Positions 1-9,419 of a DNA stretch of 59,943 bases are shown here, one piece after another. Each line of letters begins with the position of its first letter. Within the stretch, counting starts at the first letter, position 1. A program made the position numbers and the translations under genes. The DNA comes from Fontibacillus panacisegetis (GTDB lineage Bacteria > Bacillota > Bacilli > Paenibacillales > Paenibacillaceae): the NCBI RefSeq assembly GCF_900102215.1, contig NZ_FNBG01000030.1, forward strand, positions 1-59,943, in the 5' to 3' direction. The notes below the pieces were generated by a model. It saw only the letters and a program-made list of their open reading frames with translations, did not search any database and was not told the origin of the DNA.

Positions 1-51
1 CAGGAATTCCGCATCATGACACTATTACACATGAGATACGGTCATAGAATG
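1..51 (+). repeat. Partial copy of repeat family R (right-hand part)
   Basis: The first about 51 bases match the internal segment of the R repeat at about 33027-33077 almost base for base. The copy stops there and lacks the right-hand hairpin and terminal inverted repeat found in the copies at 32756-33163 and 37384-37784. The left part lies outside the window. It sits just downstream of the hydrolase stop codon. Confidence 0.8.
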
Positions 52-66
52 TATCTTATACAGAAA

Positions 67-1020
67 TTATCGATCCCTAAGCCATGATTTGGCTAACATA
101 AGTGCACCCCTCGCTGCTTGTGTATCGACCAGAGCATTCAGCATAACAAAGTCATGAATGATCCCCTGGAACCGGACTGTGATCACAGGTACTCCTGCTT
201 CACGAAGATGATTTCCATACGCTTCTCCCTCATCACGGAGCACGTCAGCTTCAGCTGTAATAATAAGCGCAGGCGGCAATCCTTCAAGCTGTTGTTTGGT
301 CGCATGAAGCGGAGACGCTGTAATTTCTTTTCTCTCATTTGGGTCATCTGTGTATTGATACCAGAACCACTGCATGGCATCACGTCTCAGATAATAACCA
401 GTTGCAAATTCGTGATAAGAATCCGTATCAAATGCAGCATCGGTAACAGGATAGAACAACAATTGCTTGTGAATTTTCGGTCCTTTACGTTCCTTAGCAA
501 GCAAGGTTAAAGCGGCTGTCATGTTCCCTCCAACACTATCGCCTGCAACAGAAATATTGTTAATGTCGAATCCCTGCCCCTTACTATTACGTTCAACCCA
601 CTTTAGCACCTCATAAATTTCTTCAATAGCCGTAGGATATTTAGCTTCCGGTGAAAGACTATAATTTGGAAAAACGACACAAGCCTCAGCTCCTACTGCC
701 AGCTCACGGATTAGGCGATCATGAGTATGCTCGTTGCCAAACACCCAGCCCGCTCCATGAATGTATAGGATAATCGGCAGCTTTCCAGTCGCATTTCGCG
801 GGCGAAGCAATCGAATGGATACCCTCCCCTTCGGTCCGCCCTCTATTGTTAAATCCTCAATATTTACAGGGAGCTTATCAGCCTCGCCTAATTGTATTTC
901 ATTAACGGCATGTCGTCCCTTTTCAGGGCCTAACTGAAATAAAAATGGTGGTTCTGAGGTATCTTTAACGAAATTCATTGCCACTTCTTCCAATATTACG
1001 TTCTTTTTCACAGGAATCAT
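67..1020 (-). CDS. Alpha/beta hydrolase, HSL (hormone-sensitive lipase-like) family
   Basis: This is a 317-residue cytoplasmic hydrolase with no signal peptide. It shows an oxyanion-hole motif HGAGW (residues 88-92), the nucleophile elbow GDSVGG (Ser162), an acid in EADVLRD (Asp259) and a histidine in IHD (His289). These form the complete HSL-family catalytic triad, so it probably acts on short-chain esters; the substrate is unknown. The start is uncertain. The ATG at 1020 has AGGGG directly against it with no spacer, and an internal ATG at 978 has a moderate AGAAGTGG site. The predicted helix upstream of residue 15 favours the longer form. It lies downstream of resE behind a terminator and is not part of the conserved res cluster. 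Confidence 0.85.
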   Translation of the reverse strand: MIPVKKNVILEEVAMNFVKDTSEPPFLFQLGPEKGRHAVNEIQLGEADKLPVNIEDLTIEGGPKGRVSIRLLRPRNATGKLPIILYIHGAGWVFGNEHTHDRLIRELAVGAEACVVFPNYSLSPEAKYPTAIEEIYEVLKWVERNSKGQGFDINNISVAGDSVGGNMTAALTLLAKERKGPKIHKQLLFYPVTDAAFDTDSYHEFATGYYLRRDAMQWFWYQYTDDPNERKEITASPLHATKQQLEGLPPALIITAEADVLRDEGEAYGNHLREAGVPVITVRFQGIIHDFVMLNALVDTQAARGALMLAKSWLRDR

Positions 1021-1131
1021 CCCCTCGTATTTTGTTCGAAGCTTATTATTCTATTACCCATTATTCTTGATTTGTTGATCTAAAATACCTATTATTGTTT
1101 CACGTTGAACAAGATTAATCTTCTGAATTCA

Positions 1132-1166
1132 ACAAAAAAACATCCCTTTTTTCAAAGGATGTTTGT
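1132..1166 (-). terminator. Rho-independent terminator of the res operon
   Basis: On the minus strand AAACATCC pairs with GGATGTTT around a short loop and is followed by a T run. It lies just past the resE stop codon. Confidence 0.8.
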
Positions 1167-1177
1167 CTTTGTGATGT

Positions 1178-2620
1178 TTATTTTTGCTTTTCGACAGGTA
1201 ATATGATATGAAACACTGTTCCTTTGCCAATTTCGCTCTCAGCTTGAATCGAACCTTGGTGAGAATCCACGATATTTTTCACAATTGACAATCCAAGCCC
1301 TGTTCCGCCATTCTCACCGCGAACTCGTGCCTTATCGGCTTTGTAGAATCGATCAAATACATAAGGCAGATCATCAGGTGGAATTCCTACACCGTCATCC
1401 TGAATGTAAACATGCATCTCAGGGCCGCGTTTACCTTCCTTCAATTTAGCAGCGATAGTGATTTGTCCGCCTTCATGTGTATGTCTTAATGCGTTATCAA
1501 GCAAATTCGTTAACACCTGCTCAAGTCGATCCTCGTTAGCTTCCTGTAAAGTAAGCGTCCCGGCATCAAGTTCAAGCTTGAAATTAATTTCATTCTCCTT
1601 CGCGCGAACCAGAAACTTACGATACACCCTTTCAGCAAGCTCGCGAAAATCCATCGGTCTCATTACCATATCGGTATGACCCGCTTCCATGCGTGCTAAA
1701 TCAAGCAAATCACGTACAAGTCTGCCCATCCGCAGGGATTCATCGTGAATGACCTGTACGAGCTCCTCTCTCTCCTCTGGAGATGTCGCCATGCCATCAA
1801 GCAGAGCCTCACTGTAGCCTTGCATCATAGAGAGCGGCGTCCGAATTTCATGAGAGACATTTGCAACAAAATCACGGCGCATTTTCTCAAGTCGTACTTC
1901 CTCGGTTACATCCCGCAGAACGGCTACAGCACCACGTACCTCTCCATCAGAAGTGAGCGGAGCCATATGTACAGACCATACTCCCTTTTTGACGTGAACA
2001 TTCATGCTCTGGTCTTCTTCCTCATCAAGCACACGAGTATACATCGATAAGAGTGGTGTAGGAGCTTTAGTTAACGAAGAATGTACACTATTAATATTGA
2101 CCTCCTCGAGCTCCTCTTCCTGCAAATCGCCCCACAAATGAAGCAATTCATCACCCGGCGGATTCGTCAAAATAACATAACCATCGCCATCAAGCGTAAT
2201 CACCGCATCGTTCATGCTACGGAGTATGCTCGATAAATGCTCTTTCTCATGATTGAGACTGCGAATTGTATTTTCAAGCTCCTCAGCCATATGATTAAAT
2301 GTACTGGCCAGCTGTCCAATTTCATCACTTGTTTTAAGCGACAATCTGGTATCGAATTTTCCTTTTCGCACAGAATCTGTTGCCCGGATCAATTGCTGCA
2401 TCGGCTGTGTGATTTTGGTAATTAAAAATAGTGCAAAAAAAGTTGTAAGGGAGAAACCAATGATGCAAACAATCACAAACAGCTTCTTGATCGCTCCCGG
2501 ATTTGTAAAATTGGTATCGATATATGGCAGCAAGAACAGACCTAGCAGCATTAATACACAGGCTACTAGACATATGATCGTAACCCAGAGTTTACCGACT
2601 AGCGTCCTCCAGAACCTCAC
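1178..2620 (-). CDS. resE: Sensor histidine kinase ResE
   Basis: This 480-residue membrane kinase is the partner of ResD in redox control of respiration. TM1 is about residues 12-33 and TM2 about 46-67. They are followed by a HAMP domain (about 68-120), a PAS-like domain (about 125-240), the phosphoacceptor His257 in VSHEIRTPL, the N box NLLDNALRH (372-380) and G boxes DDGVGIP and GGTGLGLSI. The GTG start is preceded by GGAGG inside the end of resD, one base from the resD stop. Oddity: only about 12 residues separate the two TM segments, so the extracytoplasmic domain of B. subtilis ResE (about 589 residues) is missing. Sensing presumably relies on the membrane, HAMP or PAS parts (inference). 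Confidence 0.93.
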   Translation of the reverse strand: MRFWRTLVGKLWVTIICLVACVLMLLGLFLLPYIDTNFTNPGAIKKLFVIVCIIGFSLTTFFALFLITKITQPMQQLIRATDSVRKGKFDTRLSLKTSDEIGQLASTFNHMAEELENTIRSLNHEKEHLSSILRSMNDAVITLDGDGYVILTNPPGDELLHLWGDLQEEELEEVNINSVHSSLTKAPTPLLSMYTRVLDEEEDQSMNVHVKKGVWSVHMAPLTSDGEVRGAVAVLRDVTEEVRLEKMRRDFVANVSHEIRTPLSMMQGYSEALLDGMATSPEEREELVQVIHDESLRMGRLVRDLLDLARMEAGHTDMVMRPMDFRELAERVYRKFLVRAKENEINFKLELDAGTLTLQEANEDRLEQVLTNLLDNALRHTHEGGQITIAAKLKEGKRGPEMHVYIQDDGVGIPPDDLPYVFDRFYKADKARVRGENGGTGLGLSIVKNIVDSHQGSIQAESEIGKGTVFHIILPVEKQK

Positions 2621-2621
2621 G

Positions 2622-3338
2622 TTACTTTGCTACCTCCAATTTGTATCCTACACCCCATACAGTCGTAATCATCGCCGCTGATTCGGGAGACACCTTGTTA
2701 AGCTTTTCGCGCAGACGCTTCACATGCGTATCTACCGTTCTTAAATCACCAAAAAACTCATAATTCCATACGTCCTTCAGCAATTCCTCACGAGAGAACA
2801 CTTTATCAGGAGATACAGCCAAGTAATGCAGGAGTTCATACTCTTTTGGAGTCAAGCTAACTTCCTGGCCACTTGCAGTCACCCGATGGGCGTCATGTTC
2901 AATTATAAGATGAGGAAAAACAATATTGTTGCTCGCACCAGTCTCTTTAGTCAAATAAGCTGTAGCTGAAGCGCGGCGCATAATTGCTTTTACCCGGTAT
3001 ATGACTTCACGTGGGCTAAACGGTTTGACAACGTAATCATCGGCCCCAACTTCAAACCCTTGTACGCGGTTAATTTCTTCACCTTTTGCCGTTAACATAA
3101 GTACAGGCGTTGCTTTGATCTGTCTCAGACGGTTACATACCTCGATTCCATCGATGCCTGGAAGCATAACATCCAGCAAGATAAGACCGTAATCATTTGT
3201 GCTTGCCTTTTTCAAAGCAGTCTCACCGTCTTCTGCCTCGTCAATTTCATATCCTTCTTTTTCCAAATACATTTTCAATAGACGGCGAATCCGTTCTTCA
3301 TCATCTACTACCAAAATACGGTTCTCTTGATCTGACAT
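2622..3338 (-). CDS. resD: Response regulator ResD (OmpR family)
   Basis: This is a 238-residue cytoplasmic transcription factor. The receiver domain has acidic residues VVDDEE (about 10-15), phosphoacceptor Asp56 in LLDVMLPG and the switch Lys in VVKPFSP. A C-terminal winged-helix domain follows (LTPKEYELL, DLRTVDTHVKRLREKL). I chose the ATG at 3338 because GAAGGGG lies about 10 bases upstream; the longer frame to 3368 has no ribosome binding site. It is known to activate aerobic and anaerobic respiration genes with ResE, and it sits in the conserved resABCDE order. Confidence 0.93.
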   Translation of the reverse strand: MSDQENRILVVDDEERIRRLLKMYLEKEGYEIDEAEDGETALKKASTNDYGLILLDVMLPGIDGIEVCNRLRQIKATPVLMLTAKGEEINRVQGFEVGADDYVVKPFSPREVIYRVKAIMRRASATAYLTKETGASNNIVFPHLIIEHDAHRVTASGQEVSLTPKEYELLHYLAVSPDKVFSREELLKDVWNYEFFGDLRTVDTHVKRLREKLNKVSPESAAMITTVWGVGYKLEVAK

Positions 3339-3400
3339 GAACAACAACCCCTTCATCATCTTACCCATTCATTATAGAACATATGGATACGGTTATATCA

Positions 3401-4663
3401 TTAATCTGTCCCTGCATATGAATGCAAACCGGCAATAATTAGGTTAACCCCAACAAGCGTAAACATAACCACTAGAAAACCAATAACAGCGAGCCAGGAT
3501 GCCTGACGCCCCTGAAAGCCGCGTGACAAGCGGAGATGCAGATACGCACTATAGTAGAGCCAAGTAATTAAAGCCCATACCTCTTTCGGGTCCCAACCCC
3601 AGAAACGGCCCCACGCCTGCTGTGCCCAAATCATTGCAAACACAAGCGCTCCAAGCGTAAAGATTGGAAAACCAATCGCAATCGCCCGATAGCTGATCTC
3701 ATCCAGATCATCTGGATCGATTCCATTTAAAGTTGGCGCGAGTACTTTACCAAGGGGACGACGACTAACCAGTCTGAGAATAACGTATAACAATACACCG
3801 GTTAATACTGCCCATATTACCGTATTAAACTTGCGGCCCGCATGAGCACCATTCATCCAGGATGGAGCTTCGAACCACGGTTTATCCATTCCTAGGAACG
3901 GTTGAATGCTCTCTATTTGGCTATTATAAGGAGCCACAATAGGGGGCAATTTATAGACCTCATTGTCTATTGTACTATTTTGCTCCACTTGGCTGTCAAT
4001 GGTTGTCGTATTTTGTGTAAAAACAGCTTCATAACCAGATGCTCGGAAAGCGAAAACAGAAATAATAAAGCCCAATACTATAATAATAGAAAACATAGTA
4101 AATTCAACCCACCATTTTTGTCGGCGAGCTAATTTGTCAGTTCCATTGAAATCAACAGTTCTTAGCAAATACATAAATCCGGCGGCAAAACCGACCGCAA
4201 AAAACGATTCTCCGACAGCTGCCAAAGTAACATGGATGTAGAGCCAAATCGATCTCAGCGAAGGTATAAGCGGCTGAACATCCTGTGGAAACACAGCTGC
4301 ATATGCCATAATAATAATTGCAATTGGAAGTGCGAACATACCAAGCAATATTTTGCGATAAATCAGAAAAATAATAGTAAATGCCGTCATGATCATCATC
4401 GACAGGAACGTCATAAACTCATACATATTACTTACCGGAATGTGACCGCTATAGCCCCACCGTGTTCCGCAATAAATCAAATGTGCAATGAGCCCCAATG
4501 TTGAGGTCGTGAATGAAATTTTACCCCATTTGCGTTCATGCTGCTTCGGATCACGATTACTCCAGGTACGTCCTGTTACAGCTATTACATAAAAAATAAA
4601 TGCTCCACAATATAAATAAAATGCCGTGACAAAAGCGTACCTGCTAATTTCCAATAAACTCAT
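3401..4663 (-). CDS. resC: Cytochrome c biogenesis protein ResC (CcsA family)
   Basis: This is a 420-residue polytopic membrane protein with at least eight hydrophobic segments. Near the C-terminus it carries the tryptophan-rich heme-handling motif WGRFWGWDPKEVW (about 350-362) typical of CcsA/CcsB-type system II cytochrome c synthases. With ResB it forms the complex that exports heme and attaches it to apocytochrome c outside the membrane. Its start overlaps the resB stop by four bases (ATGA), which implies translational coupling. Confidence 0.93.
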   Translation of the reverse strand: MSLLEISRYAFVTAFYLYCGAFIFYVIAVTGRTWSNRDPKQHERKWGKISFTTSTLGLIAHLIYCGTRWGYSGHIPVSNMYEFMTFLSMMIMTAFTIIFLIYRKILLGMFALPIAIIIMAYAAVFPQDVQPLIPSLRSIWLYIHVTLAAVGESFFAVGFAAGFMYLLRTVDFNGTDKLARRQKWWVEFTMFSIIIVLGFIISVFAFRASGYEAVFTQNTTTIDSQVEQNSTIDNEVYKLPPIVAPYNSQIESIQPFLGMDKPWFEAPSWMNGAHAGRKFNTVIWAVLTGVLLYVILRLVSRRPLGKVLAPTLNGIDPDDLDEISYRAIAIGFPIFTLGALVFAMIWAQQAWGRFWGWDPKEVWALITWLYYSAYLHLRLSRGFQGRQASWLAVIGFLVVMFTLVGVNLIIAGLHSYAGTD

Positions 4664-6330
4664 GACCGGTTACCTCCGTTATCGAGTGACTTCTCTTCCA
4701 CATCAATTCCCATGACCTTCAGTAACGAGGCCACTTCGCGGCGCATTCCGAACCAGTTTTTGGTCGTATGCCCCCCGAGTGTTAACACCCCGCCATCGAT
4801 ACGAAGCCAAATTCGCCGGTGCTGCCAATAAAATCCCATAATCAGGCCGAGCATAACAATACCAAGACCCGTCCATACGTAAGGCATCGCACGATCGATT
4901 CTTATGTTCAAATAACTGGAGGACTGTATGAAATCCACATCTTCCATTCCAATTACGTCTAAAACGAGCTTATTCTGCAAACCGCCTAACTTCTCGTTAA
5001 TGGAATCCTGTTGAAATCTTTCTTTATCGATCTGTTTAGGAAAATAAATGTATTGACTGCCTTCCTCCGGTAAATCGGGACCTTTGATAACAAAAAGAAA
5101 TGCCGGAGCATTAGGGTCCTTTGATTTAGAGATCGGTTGTCCCTGTTCATTCAAGGAGAAATCCATGAATTTATTTTTTAGCTCCAAAGTATATGGTCCT
5201 ACATCAAAATTACGCTCCGGATTCGTCATCTCAAGCTTGAATTTACCATACTGTTCTCCGGTTACTTTATCTACCAGCATCGGTTGAACAGAGCGTAGTT
5301 TAGGAGTTAGATCATAATCGAACTGGTAAGCCTTCAAGCCCTTAAAATTGAGAGGATCATTAACCCTTATGGCATGCTGCTTAACCTCGGTTAACTGCGG
5401 TTCCCTGGAAGGATCGTCACAATCTGCGGTACACTCATAAAGTGTAACTTGAGTCTCAAACAGCTTGGGAACAATTTTTCCTGTGCTCCGAAACTCCTCA
5501 GACATTTCATCCTCCGTGTAATACTCGACAGTGAACTTCTCGTTCTTCATATACATCTTCGTATCCGGGATTTTCGTAATTTCACCCTCTGGAAACCAGT
5601 AATGCTTGTCAAGATGAAGTCCTGGAAGACCACGAAACAATACCGCTAACAAAAAGACAATAAGTCCAATATGAATGACATATGGCCCCCATCGACTGAA
5701 TCTTTGCTTCTCAGCTAGCAGAGCATCATGCTCCACGTGCACCCGGTATCTTTTTTTCTTTAGTACAGCTGCAGCCTGCAATACCCACTGAGCCGCATCT
5801 CCATGAATCGGCCCTTGATACACAATCTTTTGACGGGTTAAAAACTGCATATGCTTGTGTATTTTTTGTTTTGAAAGCGCTTTGTAAAGTGGCAACACAC
5901 GATCCAGGCTGCAGATTACAAGTGAGGCCCCGATCATCACGAGCAGCAGAACGAACCACCATGATTCGTATGTATGTGATAACCCTAGATTGTAGTAAAT
6001 ATCTCCGATCGCCCCGTACTTTTCTTTATAAAATGTTGAAGGGTCAAAATTAACAAAATTGCTCTCCTGTTCAAAAATCGTCCCGAAAATAGCTCCGATC
6101 AAGGTGATGATAATGAGATAGATAGCTACTTTTACTGACGAGAAGAAATTCCAAATCTTATCTATAAAATTCGGATTACTTCGTTGAGATCGTCTAGCGA
6201 CACCATCATAACGCATCTCCAGCAATTCATCGGGATTCGAAATTTCATAGAGCGGTTTGCCACAAGCTTCGCAGAGCACCGTCCCTACTCTGTTCTGATG
6301 CCCGCACTCGCATTTTGTATTTTTAATCAA
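4660..6330 (-). CDS. resB: Cytochrome c biogenesis protein ResB with N-terminal zinc ribbon
   Basis: This is a 556-residue membrane protein. Hydrophobic segments lie at about 65-90, 125-145 and 215-235, with a last one near 490-510. A long extracytoplasmic region in between matches the ResB/Ccs1 family that partners ResC in system II heme attachment. The first 27 residues hold a separate module, CEC (Cys7, Cys9) and CEAC (Cys20, Cys23), resembling a small cytoplasmic zinc ribbon; classical ResB lacks this (from memory). It lies between resA and resC, overlapping resC by four bases. Confidence 0.92.
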   Translation of the reverse strand: MIKNTKCECGHQNRVGTVLCEACGKPLYEISNPDELLEMRYDGVARRSQRSNPNFIDKIWNFFSSVKVAIYLIIITLIGAIFGTIFEQESNFVNFDPSTFYKEKYGAIGDIYYNLGLSHTYESWWFVLLLVMIGASLVICSLDRVLPLYKALSKQKIHKHMQFLTRQKIVYQGPIHGDAAQWVLQAAAVLKKKRYRVHVEHDALLAEKQRFSRWGPYVIHIGLIVFLLAVLFRGLPGLHLDKHYWFPEGEITKIPDTKMYMKNEKFTVEYYTEDEMSEEFRSTGKIVPKLFETQVTLYECTADCDDPSREPQLTEVKQHAIRVNDPLNFKGLKAYQFDYDLTPKLRSVQPMLVDKVTGEQYGKFKLEMTNPERNFDVGPYTLELKNKFMDFSLNEQGQPISKSKDPNAPAFLFVIKGPDLPEEGSQYIYFPKQIDKERFQQDSINEKLGGLQNKLVLDVIGMEDVDFIQSSSYLNIRIDRAMPYVWTGLGIVMLGLIMGFYWQHRRIWLRIDGGVLTLGGHTTKNWFGMRREVASLLKVMGIDVEEKSLDNGGNRS

Positions 6331-6351
6331 GATACGGCCCCCTTATATTCA

Positions 6352-6885
6352 TCAAGGCTTCACCAGCTGCTTAATTTGATCATCTAAAGTAGTCAAATTA
6401 AGCTCCCCTTCATGGATAGAGGCAATCTTACCCTTCTTATCTACAAAGAAAGTCGTAGGCATCGGAACGACACCATATCGTACAACGGCTTCATTATTGG
6501 AATCGTATAAAACAGGAAAATCGACGCCCATTTGCTCTGTAAAATTCTGAACCGTCATCTTGTCTTCACCCGTATTAACGCCAAGAATCACTACTCCCTG
6601 ATCACGCCACTTCTCCCATTGCTGCTGAAGAGCAGGCATTTCCTTGACACAGTAAGTGCACCATGTCGCCCAGAAATTGATAACAATGGCGTTGCCCTTG
6701 TAATCATCCAGCGTATGTACTTTGCCATCCAGACCAAGAAGCTTGACAGCTGGAGGTTTATCCCCAATCTGCGGCTTTTCGCTTCCATTGCCAAGAACAG
6801 CAGAGCCGATTGCATAACTCCCAAGGATAACAATAAATATGAGTATGATGATCTGTACGGGACGTCTCGCTTTCCCCATTGCCAA
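6352..6885 (-). CDS. resA: Membrane-anchored thiol-disulfide oxidoreductase ResA
   Basis: This is a 177-residue protein with an uncleaved N-terminal anchor (about 10-32) and an extracytoplasmic thioredoxin fold. The active site is WCTYC (Cys76, Cys79), where B. subtilis ResA has CEPC. Family role: it reduces apocytochrome c cysteines before heme attachment by ResBC. A PMPTTFFVDKKG segment carries the cis-proline typical of the fold. It is the first gene of the res operon, 21 bases upstream of resB. Confidence 0.92.
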   Translation of the reverse strand: MAMGKARRPVQIIILIFIVILGSYAIGSAVLGNGSEKPQIGDKPPAVKLLGLDGKVHTLDDYKGNAIVINFWATWCTYCVKEMPALQQQWEKWRDQGVVILGVNTGEDKMTVQNFTEQMGVDFPVLYDSNNEAVVRYGVVPMPTTFFVDKKGKIASIHEGELNLTTLDDQIKQLVKP

Positions 6886-6944
6886 CTCTCCCTTACCATG
6901 ACATTAATCATAATTAATGGACAAATAGTGAATATCCTATGAAC

Positions 6945-6975
6945 ATTATAACGAAAAATGACACAGTTTCAGCAA
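6945..6975 (-). promoter_or_regulatory. Possible promoter for the res operon
   Basis: A perfect TATAAT -10 (6945-6950, minus strand) has TTGCTG 19 bases upstream (6970-6975). The spacer is longer than the preferred 17, so the -35 assignment is weak. It lies about 60 bases before resA and downstream of the terminator that separates resA from rluB. Confidence 0.35.
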
Positions 6976-7007
6976 GGAAAAATTTGAATATTATGTGTCC
7001 TTATAAA

Positions 7008-7094
7008 AAAATGCGGTGAAAACCGAAATAATTTGAGCCTTTTTACGGCAACCACTCAGTTGGCTTCAAATATTCCGCTTGTTCACCGCACTAT
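7008..7094 (-). terminator. Terminator after rluB
   Basis: On the minus strand GTGCGGTGAA pairs with TTCACCGCAT, with an inner helix around TTTGA/TCAAA, followed by seven T residues. This isolates rluB from the res operon. Confidence 0.8.
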
Positions 7095-7115
7095 TTATTA
7101 TTATCGTATCAAAAA

Positions 7116-8093
7116 TTATCTTTTCGGCGATTTGCCTGATCTTCCTGGATTGTTAGTTCTTCTGCTAGAATTATTGTCTGATTTATTTGGGCGATTCGGC
7201 TTATTGTTTCGTACGCTTGATTTATCTTGGCTCTGACTATTCGGCCTGGCAGATGACTTGCTCCAGTTGTTTGTTTTTGGCTTTCTTGTTCTTCTAGGCA
7301 GGGATTCAATTTGACTACTCGTACTAGAATCGGCTGATTCGGCTGGTGCTTCAGCCTTGTTATACTTACCGGCGAGTCGAACCTGCTTCAACAACCCTTC
7401 AATTTCTTCCTTCGTCAAATGGCGATAAGATCCTCTTTTTAAATTGCCGAGGAATAAATCGCCAAATGAAATTCGTTTCAGCTTATTTACTGGATGATTA
7501 ATAGCATCAAACATGCGGCGAACCTGACGATTCCGTCCTTCATGAATAGTAATGGAGATCGTTGATTCTTTTCCTTCAGGATTAATATCGTGATATTCAA
7601 CCTCAGCCGGTGCTGTCATGCCATCCTCCAGCATGACCCCCTTCTTCAGCTTGTCCAGCTCGCTGCCGTGAGGCACACCTTTTACAGTGGCGTGATATGT
7701 CTTGGGGACATGGTGCTTCGGATGAGTTAGCATATGAGCAAAATGTCCATCATTCGTTAACAGAAGCAAACCTTCAGTATCATAATCCAGGCGACCTACC
7801 GGATAGAGCCGCTCAGTTATTCCCTTCAAATAATCGGTGACGATTTTTCTGCCTTGCGGATCAGACGCGCTCGTAATAACGCCCTTTGGCTTATTAAATA
7901 CAAGGTACATCTTCTTCTCGGCGCCAACAGGCTTACCGTCTACTGTAATTTCATCTACTGCAGGATCAGCTTTCGTTCCAAGGGTGGTAACCGTCTCACC
8001 GTTCACTTGGACTTTGCCGCTTAGTATCAATTCTTCGCATTTGCGACGCGATGCTACGCCCGCTTCAGCCATTATTTTTTGCAATCTTTCCAT
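7116..8093 (-). CDS. rluB: 23S rRNA pseudouridine synthase RluB
   Basis: This is a 325-residue enzyme. An N-terminal S4 RNA-binding domain (about 1-60) precedes the RsuA/RluB catalytic domain, with the signature GRLDYDTEGLLLLTNDG (catalytic Asp103). The family makes pseudouridine near position 2605 of 23S rRNA. Residues from about 245 to the end form a low-complexity tail rich in Arg, Lys, Asn and Ser with no predicted fold; it is longer than in B. subtilis and could bind rRNA (inference). It follows spmB as in B. subtilis, where rluB is called ypuL. Confidence 0.92.
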   Translation of the reverse strand: MERLQKIMAEAGVASRRKCEELILSGKVQVNGETVTTLGTKADPAVDEITVDGKPVGAEKKMYLVFNKPKGVITSASDPQGRKIVTDYLKGITERLYPVGRLDYDTEGLLLLTNDGHFAHMLTHPKHHVPKTYHATVKGVPHGSELDKLKKGVMLEDGMTAPAEVEYHDINPEGKESTISITIHEGRNRQVRRMFDAINHPVNKLKRISFGDLFLGNLKRGSYRHLTKEEIEGLLKQVRLAGKYNKAEAPAESADSSTSSQIESLPRRTRKPKTNNWSKSSARPNSQSQDKSSVRNNKPNRPNKSDNNSSRRTNNPGRSGKSPKR

Positions 8094-8162
8094 TGTTATT
8101 AAGTCACCTCATACACATGATACCTATAAGAGAACAAAATCACAATAGCGGCAACGATCGAC

Positions 8163-8203
8163 AGCACAACAAAACAGTCAGACGAAGTAGATCGCCTGAC
8201 TGC
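8163..8203 (-). terminator. Terminator after spmB
   Basis: CAGTCAG pairs with CTGACTG on the minus strand, followed by TTTTGTTGT. It lies just past spmB. Confidence 0.65.
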
Positions 8204-8210
8204 ATAAATA

Positions 8211-8744
8211 TTAGCCGAATAAGAGCAAACACACGAATATAGCGGCAACAAAACCGATTAAATCGGAGAAAAGCCCTACTTTCAGAGCATATCGTCCATT
8301 TCTAATGCCTACCGCTCCAAAATATACGGTTAACACATACAATGTAGTATCTGTACTGCCCTGCACAGTTGAAGCTATTCTTCCGATCATCGAATCCGGT
8401 CCATAGGTTTTGATCAGGTCTGTTGTGAAGGCCAATGACCCTGTTCCTGTCAGTGGCCTGAGAATTCCGAGGGGAAGCACTTCTGGCGGAATATGTAAGC
8501 TCTGTAGAAACGGAGTCATCCAACCTACGAAAAACTCAAGTGCACCAGATGCACGAAATACGCTGATAGCGACCATCATACCGACCAGGTGAGGAATTAT
8601 ACTGATCGCGGTGGAGAATCCATCCTTTGCTCCATCCACAAAAGATTCGTATACAGGCACTTTTTTAAAATGGGCATATAACGGTATAAAAGCGATCATG
8701 ACAGGCACTGCCCAGGCGGACAATATATTAATCCATTCCAGCAA
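8211..8744 (-). CDS. spmB: Spore maturation protein SpmB
   Basis: This is a 177-residue membrane protein with about five hydrophobic segments and the nucleoside-transporter-gate-like signature shared by SpmA and SpmB (GSLAFTTDLIKTYGPDSMIG). SpmA and SpmB are needed for full dehydration of the spore core. It starts six bases after the spmA stop with a strong AAGGAG, so the two are one transcription unit behind dacB. Confidence 0.94.
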   Translation of the reverse strand: MLEWINILSAWAVPVMIAFIPLYAHFKKVPVYESFVDGAKDGFSTAISIIPHLVGMMVAISVFRASGALEFFVGWMTPFLQSLHIPPEVLPLGILRPLTGTGSLAFTTDLIKTYGPDSMIGRIASTVQGSTDTTLYVLTVYFGAVGIRNGRYALKVGLFSDLIGFVAAIFVCLLLFG

Positions 8745-8750
8745 GGAGAC

Positions 8751-9380
8751 TCACCTCTTTAGTGTTAAGGTCGGAGGAGGAGCAGCTACCGGTGGTTTTT
8801 TTCGCAAATCACGATGACGATACCAACGGTCCGCCACAATGGCAGCGGTTGTTGCAACAGCTGTGGCGAGTAGGGTCGATCCAACGATTTCGGCAGGATT
8901 TGCAGAATTAAAATTCAGGCGGATCGCAATGAGTGTGGTTGGGATTAAAGTAATACTGGCGGTATTTAGTGCAAGCAGTGTACACATAGCAGGTGAAGCG
9001 GTCTCTTTATCCGGATTCAATTCCTGGAGCTCCTGCATAGCCTTGATCCCCATGGGTGTTGCGGCATTTCCGAGTCCCAGCAAATTAGCGCTCATATTTG
9101 TTAGTATATATCCCATTGCCGGATGATTTTTCGGAACGTCAGGAAATAAGTAGCTAACGACAGGACCGAGCCATCTGGAAATGGTTTTGACAAGTCCCGC
9201 ATCTTCTGCAAGCCGCATAATGCCAAGCCAAAAAACTAATACACTGATTAGTCCGAAGCATACTGTAACCCCTGTTGCAGCTCCATCAAAAGCAGCTTGA
9301 GTGACAACATTGATGTCTCCTTTGATTGCGGCGAATGCAAAGCCAATTATGATGAGTGCAAGCCAAATTTTATTCACCAT
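8751..9380 (-). CDS. spmA: Spore maturation protein SpmA
   Basis: This 209-residue polytopic membrane protein carries the conserved block NMSANLLGLGNAATP. It is the partner of SpmB in spore core dehydration. The C-terminal 25 residues are basic and proline-rich. It lies between dacB and spmB, the same order as in B. subtilis, where the three are a mother-cell operon. Confidence 0.94.
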   Translation of the reverse strand: MVNKIWLALIIIGFAFAAIKGDINVVTQAAFDGAATGVTVCFGLISVLVFWLGIMRLAEDAGLVKTISRWLGPVVSYLFPDVPKNHPAMGYILTNMSANLLGLGNAATPMGIKAMQELQELNPDKETASPAMCTLLALNTASITLIPTTLIAIRLNFNSANPAEIVGSTLLATAVATTAAIVADRWYRHRDLRKKPPVAAPPPTLTLKR

Positions 9381-9419
9381 CGCTTCCCAGCCCCCCCGTC
9401 ATAATCACATTAAATTTAT

